Part shown: piece by piece, positions 1 through 6,304 of the stretch
Numbering within the stretch: position 1 is the first letter of the stretch
How the letters are laid out: the number at the start of each line of letters is the position of its first letter
Assembly: GCA_030671985.1 (NCBI GenBank)
Contig: DAOVHI010000033.1
Span: 1-11,884 of the forward strand
Direction of reading: 5' to 3'
Length of the DNA: 11,884 bases
Origin: JAHJDO01 sp030671985 [NCBI: bacterium]
GTDB lineage: Bacteria; JAHJDO01
Made by a program: the position numbers and the translations under genes
The notes under the pieces: model-generated
Databases searched by the model: none
Told to the model about the DNA's origin: nothing
Seen by the model: the letters and a program-made list of their open reading frames with translations, nothing else

Positions 1-89
1 CCGGAATAATCAAATTCACAAGCCTGACTTATAATTATAGGCCCTGAACCTATGATCAGAATCTTTTTTATATCAGTTCGTTTCGGCAC
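1..89 (-). CDS. carB: Carbamoyl-phosphate synthase large subunit, N-terminal start only (partial)
   Basis: The large subunit makes carbamoyl phosphate from bicarbonate, ATP and ammonia delivered by CarA, for pyrimidine and arginine synthesis. Only the first 29 codons lie in the window; the gene runs off the left edge. Reading from a GTG at 87-89, the start is [17 protein letters not shown], followed by [13 protein letters not shown], which is the hallmark CarB amino terminus (first ATP-grasp domain, GSGPIIIGQ loop). A GGAG ribosome site with about 7-8 nt spacing precedes the GTG. The start overlaps the 3' end of carA by 17 nt in another frame, a normal carAB coupling. Odd point: the usually invariant Gly of the IIIGQ loop reads Ser (AGT instead of a GGT-type codon), a possible sign of relaxed constraint like that in carA. 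Identity is secure; whether the rest of the gene is intact cannot be seen. Confidence 0.9.
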   Translation of the reverse strand, partial: MPKRTDIKKILIIGSGPIIISQACEFDYS

Positions 90-1167
90 TTTTTTTCTCC
101 ATCATATCCATAAATCTCTTAAATAGATAACCTGCATCATGCGGACCGGGGAATGCTTCAGGATGAAACTGCACTGAGAATATGGGCAGCTTCTTATGTC
201 TCATTCCCTCTAATGTATCGTCATTAAGATTGATGTGTGTAATTTCTATATCTGCCTTATTCAAAGAATTTATATCCACACAGAAGCAATGGTTTTGAGC
301 GGTAATAGCTACTTTCCCTGTTTCTAAATCCTTAACCGGATGATTCCCGCCATGGTGACCGAACTTAAGCTTATAAGTCTTTCCGCCCAGAGCCAATCCC
401 AATATCTGGTGTCCTAAGCAGATTCCAAATATAGGTAACTTTTCCAGTAGTTTTTTTACTGTTTCTGCCACATACGGTACCCCTGCAGGGTCGCCCGGAC
501 CATTGGAAAGCAATATGCCGTCCGGTTTCATGTTTAGAATTTGTTCCGCTTTTGTTTTTGCAGGAACAACAATCACTTGACACTTACATTCTTCAAGCAT
601 TCGCAATATATTAAATTTTACTCCGCAATCAATAACTACTACCTTATAAAGTTTTGAGTTTCCCTCCCATTCATAAGCTTAGTCAGAAGTTATCCCTTTA
701 ACTAGATCTCAGCCAATCAGGCTCGGGGAATCTTTCTCCTTTTTGATTAATTTTTTCTCAGCCAAATATTCAGTAGAAATAACTGCCCGCATTGCACCCT
801 TTAATCTTATATGTCTTGTAAGCGCTCGTGTATCTATCCCTTCTATTCCAATGATATTATTTTCTTTAAGATATTCACTCAGAGTTTGTTTTGACTGCCA
901 GTTGCTGGCAATTCTGCTGCATTCCTTAACAATAAGACCTTCTATAAAGGGTTTTCTTGATTCTGCATCTTCAGGATTAACGCCGTAATTGCCAATCAAT
1001 GGATAGGTCATGGTAACAACCTGACCTTTGTAGGAAGGATCTGTAAGAATTTCCTGATAGCCCGTCATGCTTGTATTAAAGACTACCTCGCCGCATCTTT
1101 CGCCGCATGCGCCAAAAGATACACCTTCAAAAATTGTCCCGTTTTCTAAAACGACTAATGCTCTCAC
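73..1167 (-). pseudogene. carA: Carbamoyl-phosphate synthase small subunit, interrupted by two in-frame stops
   Basis: CarA hydrolyses glutamine and passes ammonia to CarB. The whole frame from GTG 1167 to the TGA at 73-75 is 364 codons, the usual CarA length, with no frameshift. Codon 153 is TGA (709-711) and codon 163 is TAA (679-681). The N-terminal domain (residues 1-152) is well conserved ([41 protein letters not shown]). The amidotransferase domain follows the second stop (AYEWEG...VVVIDCGVK) and keeps LSNGPGDP, the nucleophile loop [20 protein letters not shown] and the His-Glu of FHPEA. The stops sit where relatives have sense codons (E. coli GMDLAKEVTTAEAY; here G-stop-DLVKGITSD-stop-AY). 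No good restart exists: the first initiator after the stops is TTG 606, inside the domain. A young pseudogene is the simplest reading; sequence error, or a protein made in two pieces, is less likely but possible. Confidence 0.85.
679..711 (-). other. Double nonsense segment inside carA (TGA 709-711, TAA 679-681)
   Basis: Read on the minus strand in the CarA frame this 11-codon segment is stop-D-L-V-K-G-I-T-S-D-stop. The reading frame is unchanged on both sides, so each lesion is a substitution and not an indel. Likely ancestral codons are CGA, GGA or a similar codon at the first site (relatives have GRDLV or GMDL) and AAA or GAA at the second; that ancestry is inferred. Neighbouring genes terminate with TAA and TGA and contain no in-frame stops, which argues against a reassigned code. 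Confidence 0.85.
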
Positions 1168-1175
1168 GGGATAGA

Positions 1176-1184
1176 ATTATAGCA
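1176..1184 (-). promoter_or_regulatory. Candidate extended -10 promoter for carA
   Basis: The minus strand reads TGC-TATAAT here, a perfect -10 hexamer with the TG extension. No convincing -35 lies 16-18 nt upstream, which extended -10 promoters tolerate. The box ends only 8 nt before the GTG start of carA, so transcription would begin at or next to the start codon and give a leaderless or nearly leaderless message. No Shine-Dalgarno sequence is visible before that GTG, which fits. It lies in the 52-nt gap between the GXGXG-domain gene and carA; read-through from the glnA operon is an alternative. Confidence 0.45.
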
Positions 1185-1219
1185 TAGTGTTAACATAATG
1201 GCTAAATTATTTTATCCTC

Positions 1220-1984
1220 TTAATATGCATACAATTTACCGTATGGACGTGAAGAACCAGGCAGTAGTTTTGTAAAATTAGTTTTTATAATACTGTCAAA
1301 ATCAAGTGAAAATAATTCACAATATTGCCTGAGATATTTTTCTATCAGGCTAAAGTCATCTTTGTTTTTGTTTGGTTCATATACCCTGACTTCTTTTCCC
1401 AGCTGCCATGGTTCTACATTTCCGCGTATAAAAATCTTTCCTCCATGCATACCTGTCCCACAATAGCTTCCTACAATTGGATTTTTGCTTTTTCTGTTTA
1501 ATCCCAATACTATCAATAATCCGCCGGCCATATATTCACCCAGAAAATCTCTGGCGCATCCGCCTATAATGATAACAGGATACATGTTTTTATAGGACTT
1601 CATATGTATTCCCACACGATAGCCTACATTTCCCTTTACAAAAATCTCCCCACCCCTCATGGAATATCCCAGAATATCACCGGCACTTCCATTAATAACA
1701 ATTCTTCCGCTATTCATTGTATTTCCAATTCCATCTTCACCATTACCGGATACATTTATTGAACATCCGTCCATAAAAGCTCCAAGATCATTTCCAGGAA
1801 CTCCATTTATATTGATTTTAGGAGCGTTGTTAACTCCTGTACCAATATAACGCTGACCATTAACATTAGTTAAATGAATATTTTTTATGCCTTCATTTGC
1901 AGCGTCTTTGATGAGCCTATTTAATTCTCTATAATTCAAATCTCTCGCATCTATTCTTTGGAGTTTCGATATATTTCTGTTCAT
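1220..1984 (-). CDS. Glutamate synthase GXGXG-domain subunit (GltB3-type)
   Basis: This 254-residue protein is the stand-alone equivalent of the C-terminal beta-helix of the bacterial glutamate synthase large subunit (GXGXG domain, shared with FwdC/FmdC). Residues about 60-190 carry the repeated glycine pattern: GVPGNDLGAFM, GNGEDGIGNTM, GSAGDILGYSMRGG, GNVGYRVGIHMK, GGCARDFLGEYMAGG, GTGMHGGKIFIRG. The domain is structural; in GOGAT it braces the amidotransferase against the FMN barrel and the ammonia tunnel. The last 65 residues are a non-repeat tail. Its ATG lies in an ATGA overlap (1981-1984) with the stop of the oxidoreductase gene, and AGGA precedes it by about 8 nt, so translation is coupled. 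It is the last gene of the GOGAT set, 52 nt before carA. Family assignment is firm; membership in GOGAT, as opposed to a formylmethanofuran-dehydrogenase-like complex, follows from its neighbours. Confidence 0.9.
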   Translation of the reverse strand: MNRNISKLQRIDARDLNYRELNRLIKDAANEGIKNIHLTNVNGQRYIGTGVNNAPKININGVPGNDLGAFMDGCSINVSGNGEDGIGNTMNSGRIVINGSAGDILGYSMRGGEIFVKGNVGYRVGIHMKSYKNMYPVIIIGGCARDFLGEYMAGGLLIVLGLNRKSKNPIVGSYCGTGMHGGKIFIRGNVEPWQLGKEVRVYEPNKNKDDFSLIEKYLRQYCELFSLDFDSIIKTNFTKLLPGSSRPYGKLYAY

Positions 1985-3252
1985 ACTTCTAATCCTACAT
2001 CTCCGACCAGATGCTTTCTGTATTTCTCAGGTAAGGCAAGGATTCCAAAGTCCTCTTCAAGCAACGTGTCTTTAACATTAGAAATGTCAACTCTGTTTAT
2101 TATCAATCCTGTATATATTCCGGCACGTTCAATATTGCCTACAAAAATACATCCGACAATATGATTGTTTTCCAGTACGATTTTCTTGTATATTAATTCC
2201 TCTTTTTTATGCATCTCCAAAATTTTATATTTATCCTGTTCTAAAGAGGTTTTCCCAATGGATATAGTAGGGATTCCACACAGCTCAACAGAGTTCATAG
2301 CTATGCCGCCTGTATATACCGCATTTCCTCCTGCCATATTCTCTCCGGCAATCCTTCCCTGTTTAAAAGCGTTAGGCCATATTGGTATATTCTTTTCACA
2401 CACATCCCCTGCGGCATAGATATCCTTAACATTCGTTTGCATAGTCTCATCAACTAAAATCCCCTTATTTATACTAATTGAGGTATTCTTAACTAACTGT
2501 ATATTTGGACTTACACCAATTGCTGTGATAACCAGATCTGCAGGAACCTGTTTCCGGGTTTTTAGAGTAACGGACTTCACTTTTTTATTATTATCTTTGC
2601 CTAAAATCTCAACAACTGTATTGTTGCTAAAAATATTACATCCTGTCTTTCTTAATGCATCTTGTATGATCTCTGAAGCTTTGGTGTCAAACGTTGTACT
2701 TAAAATCCTATCTGCAAGCTCAACAATGCTAACCTTTATGCCAAGCTCAATAAGAGCTTCTACTGCTTTAAGCCCGATTAATCCGCCGCCTATAACAATC
2801 GCACGTTTTACAGTATGGTTTTTTATGTAATCTTTGATTGCAACGACGTCGCCGAATGTTGTAAAAGCAAAAACTCCATCCAACCAGCTTCCTTTTATTT
2901 CGGGGATAATAGGGCTTCCGCCTATTGCAATGAGAAGCTTATTAAAAATATTTTTTTCTCCATGAGAAAGACACACTATTCTTTTTTTTGTATCCAGCTT
3001 TTTTGCCATATTCCCAAGAATAAGTTTTACATTGTTTTTGCTATAGAATTTTTTATCTCTGAATGGCATTTCCTCTTTTTTTACTTTTCCTGCTAAAAAG
3101 TATGAAATCAGAGGCCTTGAATAATTAAATGTGTTTTCATCTGATATCACAGTAATACTGCCTGTTTTATCAATTTTTCTTATACCCTCAATACAGGCAG
3201 CTCCAGATGCGGAATTACCTATTATGAGATACTCAGTCTTTAGAGTCTTCAT
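1981..3252 (-). CDS. FAD/NAD(P)-dependent oxidoreductase subunit of glutamate synthase
   Basis: This 423-residue two-dinucleotide-fold flavoprotein belongs to the NADH oxidase / NirB / rubredoxin-reductase group (Pyr_redox_2). The FAD-binding motif is near residues 10-26 (IIGNSASGAA); the second nucleotide motif is VIGGGLIGLKA at 153-163; the third FAD motif IYAAGDVCE is at 278-286. The C-terminal 120 residues match the extra domain of this group. It probably takes electrons from NAD(P)H and passes them to the adjacent iron-sulfur protein and then to the FMN subunit, replacing the usual GltD small subunit. It has no N-terminal iron-sulfur domain of its own, unlike GltD, which fits a separate Fe-S partner. 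The ATG overlaps the upstream Fe-S gene by 20 nt, with GAGG about 9 nt before it, and its stop overlaps the GXGXG gene by 4 nt. The family is certain; the preference for NADH or NADPH cannot be read reliably. Confidence 0.88.
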   Translation of the reverse strand: MKTLKTEYLIIGNSASGAACIEGIRKIDKTGSITVISDENTFNYSRPLISYFLAGKVKKEEMPFRDKKFYSKNNVKLILGNMAKKLDTKKRIVCLSHGEKNIFNKLLIAIGGSPIIPEIKGSWLDGVFAFTTFGDVVAIKDYIKNHTVKRAIVIGGGLIGLKAVEALIELGIKVSIVELADRILSTTFDTKASEIIQDALRKTGCNIFSNNTVVEILGKDNNKKVKSVTLKTRKQVPADLVITAIGVSPNIQLVKNTSISINKGILVDETMQTNVKDIYAAGDVCEKNIPIWPNAFKQGRIAGENMAGGNAVYTGGIAMNSVELCGIPTISIGKTSLEQDKYKILEMHKKEELIYKKIVLENNHIVGCIFVGNIERAGIYTGLIINRVDISNVKDTLLEEDFGILALPEKYRKHLVGDVGLEV

Positions 3253-3676
3253 ATTTTAATGCCTCATTTGGACAGTTTTTAACGCACACAGGCATATCTT
3301 CACCCATACACAGATCACATTTGGAAGCTATCTTCTTATCTGAACTTCTGCTTATAACGCCAAAAGGACATACCATTATACACATCCAGCAGCCAACGCA
3401 CTTATCCTCACTGCATAACACTGCTCCTGTTTCTTTATCCCGATACATTGCTCCTGTCATGCATGCATCCAGACACGGCGCATCCTCACAATGCCTGCAT
3501 TGGAGAGCAAAAGTAACGTATCCTTTTTCCTCTACAAAAATTCTTGGAGCAGGCTTTGAGCATTCTCCCATATATGTCTTTAAAATATTCTTTGTTTTTG
3601 AATGCTGTACAATACAGTGTACTTCACATAACCTGCATCCCATGCAGTACTTTTCGTCAATGCGTATTCTTTTCAT
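3233..3676 (-). CDS. Four-cluster ferredoxin-like electron-transfer subunit (HycB/CooF type)
   Basis: The 147-residue protein has sixteen cysteines in four [4Fe-4S] patterns: C11-C14-C17-C21, C60-C63-C68-C72, C93-C96-C99-C103 and C120-C123-C131-C135. This is the layout of the electron-transfer subunits HycB, CooF and DmsB. Two more cysteines (39 and 88) lie outside the motifs. There is no signal peptide or Tat motif, so it is cytoplasmic. Position makes it the likely wire between the FAD subunit and the FMN core of glutamate synthase. Its ATG follows directly on the TAA of the FMN-subunit gene (no gap), and its 3' end overlaps the oxidoreductase gene by 20 nt. A comparable Fe-S gene sits in the split glutamate synthase cluster that I recall from Thermotoga. 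It could instead use an external ferredoxin or hydrogenase partner, but nothing nearby suggests one. Confidence 0.9.
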   Translation of the reverse strand: MKRIRIDEKYCMGCRLCEVHCIVQHSKTKNILKTYMGECSKPAPRIFVEEKGYVTFALQCRHCEDAPCLDACMTGAMYRDKETGAVLCSEDKCVGCWMCIMVCPFGVISRSSDKKIASKCDLCMGEDMPVCVKNCPNEALKYEDSKD

Positions 3677-5200
3677 TTATTGAGGTTCTCCGGCAGACTT
3701 TATTCCTAATATTTCAAGTTCTCTATCTGAAAGCCCTATACCTCTTAGGTGCGTTCTATTTCCGCATAATGAATCAATTGAATTAATTCCCATGCCTCCA
3801 AGCATATCCTTTATTTCAAGCGACCATGCCCTGATCAGATTTTTTAATCTTTGTACACCTATTTCAGGATTCAACCTTTTTGTAAGATAAGGATCCTGAG
3901 TAGCTATGCCCCAGTTGCACTTACCTGTATAACATTTTTGGCATTGGCTGCATCCTAGAGCTATTAAAGCAGATGTTGCAATATAAACAGCGTCTGCGCC
4001 AAGAGCTATTGCTTTAATAACATCTCCACTTGAGCGGAATCCTCCTGCTGCAATAAGCGAGACCTTGGTTCTGATCCCTTCTTCTCTTAAACGAGCGTCA
4101 ACTGCCGCAATGGCAAATTCTATTGGAATGCCGACATTATCTCTAATTACTTTAGGCGCTGCGCCGGTTCCTCCTCTCATCCCGTCAATTGCGATATAAT
4201 CTGCTCCTGCGCGAGCTACGCCGGAAGCAATCGGCACAACATTATGCACAGCTGCGATTTTAACTCCAACAGGTTTTTCGTAATCAGTAGCCTCTTTTAA
4301 TGCATGGATTAATTGTCTCAGATCTTCTATGGAATATATATCATGATGCGGCGCTGGAGATATTGCATCTGTGCCCTCAGGGATCATTCTGGCTTCGCTT
4401 ACCTCCTTACTGACTTTTTCTCCCGGAAGATGTCCGCCTATTCCTGGCTTTGCGCCCTGACCTATTTTTATCTCTATAGCAGCGCCTGTTCTTAGATACT
4501 CCGGATGCACTCCAAACCTTCCGGAAGCAATCTGAATAATTGTATTTTTGCCGTATTTATAGAGACTCTTGTGAAGTCCGCCCTCTCCCGTATTGTAAAA
4601 GATTCCAAGTTCATGCGATGCTTTTGCAAGCGAGATGCATGTATTAAGACTTACGGAGCCATAAGACATAGCGCTGAACATAATAGGCACTTCAAGTTTT
4701 AGCTGTTTTTCTAACATTGTTTTTAGTTCAATCTTTCCTTTCTTATTATAATCAAGTTCTATTTTGTCAGGTTTTCTTCCTATATATCTTCTTAATTCCA
4801 TAGGCTCTCTCAAAGGATCAATAGATGGATTTGTAACCTGCGAAGCGTTAAGAAGAATGTGATCCCAGTATATCGTATATGGTTTATCGCAGCCCATGCC
4901 TGTTAATATTACACCGCCTGTTTCAGCCTGTTTTGTTATGTCAGAGATTACTGACACAGACCAGTTAGCATTTGGCTTAAAACTGGATTCGTTCTTCTTT
5001 ATTGTTATTGCGTCTGTCGGACATAATGTTTCGCAGAAATGACATCCCACACATTTAGAATTATCACTGGTAACAGTATTTGTATCAGCGTCATAGATAT
5101 GAACATCATTTGAACACATTCTTACGCAAACCTGACAGGCTATACATCTGTCTTTGTCTCTTTCAACAATAAATTCTGTAGGAGTTGGTCTTTTAGCCAT
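3677..5200 (-). CDS. gltB: Glutamate synthase FMN-domain subunit with N-terminal 2[4Fe-4S] ferredoxin domain
   Basis: This is the catalytic core that makes glutamate from 2-oxoglutarate and ammonia released by the amidotransferase subunit. Residues 19-29 (C19, C22, C25, C29) and 50-60 (C50, C53, C56, C60) form a two-cluster ferredoxin domain. Residues about 120-475 are the FMN-binding (beta/alpha)8 barrel, with FSAMSYGSVS, NTGEGG, KIGQGAKPGIGGHLPG and DGMRGGTGAAPK. Residues 417-428 (C417, C420, C423, C428) correspond to the [3Fe-4S] ligand region, followed by GIATQDP. At 507 residues it matches archaeal/Thermotoga-type GltB, which lacks the fused amidotransferase and GXGXG domains; both are encoded by separate genes here. 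The ATG is 1 nt after the stop of the amidotransferase gene, implying coupled translation and fixed stoichiometry. Assignment is secure. Confidence 0.95.
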   Translation of the reverse strand: MAKRPTPTEFIVERDKDRCIACQVCVRMCSNDVHIYDADTNTVTSDNSKCVGCHFCETLCPTDAITIKKNESSFKPNANWSVSVISDITKQAETGGVILTGMGCDKPYTIYWDHILLNASQVTNPSIDPLREPMELRRYIGRKPDKIELDYNKKGKIELKTMLEKQLKLEVPIMFSAMSYGSVSLNTCISLAKASHELGIFYNTGEGGLHKSLYKYGKNTIIQIASGRFGVHPEYLRTGAAIEIKIGQGAKPGIGGHLPGEKVSKEVSEARMIPEGTDAISPAPHHDIYSIEDLRQLIHALKEATDYEKPVGVKIAAVHNVVPIASGVARAGADYIAIDGMRGGTGAAPKVIRDNVGIPIEFAIAAVDARLREEGIRTKVSLIAAGGFRSSGDVIKAIALGADAVYIATSALIALGCSQCQKCYTGKCNWGIATQDPYLTKRLNPEIGVQRLKNLIRAWSLEIKDMLGGMGINSIDSLCGNRTHLRGIGLSDRELEILGIKSAGEPQ

Positions 5201-5201
5201 A

Positions 5202-6290
5202 TTAGTTTTTTAATTTCCCAATAATCGGTTCGCTGGATTTTGAATAATATATTTCTTTTTTGCTCTTGCAAACCTCTCTAATAGCACATTCTTCAGTTGC
5301 CATATAAACGGTATCACCATCTTTTAATGATACAAGAGGACGCAGTTTGACCCTGTCATTAAGGCCCATCATTATGTTGCCGTCTGAGATAATTATTGAA
5401 AAAGGTCCATTAATAAGCGCGCTTGAGTATATTATGCGAAGTGTTTTTAATAATTCTCTTTCTTCGTCATCACCGTTTCTGTCTATTTCCTCCCATAACG
5501 GAGCGTCAATGATCTTGCAGACTATATCAAACGGTAATTTATGTTTGCGCACTAAGAGGTCAAATAAATACAATATTACCTCTGTGTCTGTGAATAATGA
5601 GCATCTATACCCAAAATTTTCAAGATATCTCTTATTTATCCCGTAGGAAGAAATTTCTCCATTATGGACAACTGACCAGTTTAACAGACCAAAAGGATGA
5701 GCTCCTCCCCACCATCCCACGGAATTAGTCGGGAACCTTCCATGCGCAATCCAGATATACGCCCTATATTCCTCAAGCTTATAATATCTGCCTATATCCT
5801 CAGGATAGCCTATACCTTTAAATATACCCATATTTTTTCCGCTGGATGTTACAAACGCGCCTTCAATTTCCGCATTAATCTTCATAACATCATTAACAAC
5901 TATATCTTCCTCTGTTAAGTCATAATACAAATTCTTTACTTTATCTTTTAGCTCAACAAAATAACGCCATAAAAGAGGTCTGTTCTTTATTGACTTATCC
6001 TCTATTGTTGGAATCTCCTCACTTTTAACCACTCTATAATTAGTTTTTAAATATCCCTCTGCATCAGCCATTGCCTTTTTGTCGTCATACATCATATGAA
6101 ACGCAAAATAGTTTTTAAATTTAGGATATATTCCATAAGCTGAAAATCCGCCACCAAGACCATTCGATCTTTCTCTCATTACAGCAATTGAGCGGATAAT
6201 AGCTTCTCCGCTGATTTTCCTGCCGGATTCATTCATAATACCGGCAACACTACATCCGCTGATTAACTTCTCTTGTTCACTATGCCGCAT
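5202..6290 (-). CDS. Class II glutamine amidotransferase subunit of glutamate synthase (GltB1-type)
   Basis: The 362-residue Ntn-type amidotransferase hydrolyses glutamine and supplies ammonia to the FMN subunit. The nucleophile is probably Cys13 (SGCSVAGIMNESG), so a 12-residue propeptide must be removed, as in PurF and GltB. Other class II markers are HGRFPTNS at 183-190, the glutamine-binding HNGEI at 209-213 and FTDTEV at 233-238. Residues about 290-350 form the C-terminal part of the fold (NGPFSIIISDG, YMATEECAIR). The ATG at 6290 is preceded by GGTGA about 5 nt away; an in-frame TGA two codons upstream rules out a longer product. It begins 14 nt after glnA, and its stop is 1 nt before the FMN-subunit gene. 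A PurF-like or asparagine-synthase role is unlikely given this context and the lack of a phosphoribosyltransferase domain. Confidence 0.92.
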   Translation of the reverse strand: MRHSEQEKLISGCSVAGIMNESGRKISGEAIIRSIAVMRERSNGLGGGFSAYGIYPKFKNYFAFHMMYDDKKAMADAEGYLKTNYRVVKSEEIPTIEDKSIKNRPLLWRYFVELKDKVKNLYYDLTEEDIVVNDVMKINAEIEGAFVTSSGKNMGIFKGIGYPEDIGRYYKLEEYRAYIWIAHGRFPTNSVGWWGGAHPFGLLNWSVVHNGEISSYGINKRYLENFGYRCSLFTDTEVILYLFDLLVRKHKLPFDIVCKIIDAPLWEEIDRNGDDEERELLKTLRIIYSSALINGPFSIIISDGNIMMGLNDRVKLRPLVSLKDGDTVYMATEECAIREVCKSKKEIYYSKSSEPIIGKLKN

Positions 6291-6304
6291 TATTCACCAT
6301 GCCA

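Noticed and set aside
73-606. Independent amidotransferase gene starting at TTG 606
   Set aside because: The CarA frame stays open upstream to 678 with canonical CarA residues, and TTG 606 lies inside the first strand-helix of the domain (after [13 protein letters not shown]). No ribosome site suits it, so it is treated as part of interrupted carA.
664-670. GGGAGG-like Shine-Dalgarno sequence inside carA that could restart the second half
   Set aside because: The 5-12 nt after it on the minus strand hold no ATG, GTG or TTG in the CarA frame; the string encodes the conserved W-E-G residues.
679-711. Selenocysteine, pyrrolysine or reassigned stop codons explaining the carA stops
   Set aside because: One codon is TGA and the other TAA, neither aligns with a known Sec/Pyl site in CarA, and neighbouring genes end with TAA, TGA and TAG without internal stops.
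743-988. Plus-strand open frames opposite carA, the GOGAT genes and glnA (for example 743-988, 2525-2830, 6299-6754)
   Set aside because: They lie wholly opposite conserved genes, show no recognisable domain or ribosome site, and their composition is that of an antisense shadow.
1992-1999. Half-site ATCCTACA of the nitrogen operator at the end of the oxidoreductase gene
   Set aside because: It encodes GDVGL near the C-terminus, has no matching second arm at the N4 spacing and no promoter nearby; single 8-mers of this kind are expected by chance. The same holds for TGTAGGA strings near 1028 and 5177.
6298-6300. Alternative ATG for the amidotransferase subunit at 6300
   Set aside because: It is out of frame with the conserved protein, and an in-frame TGA at 6294-6296 blocks any longer version; ATG 6290 is the only option.
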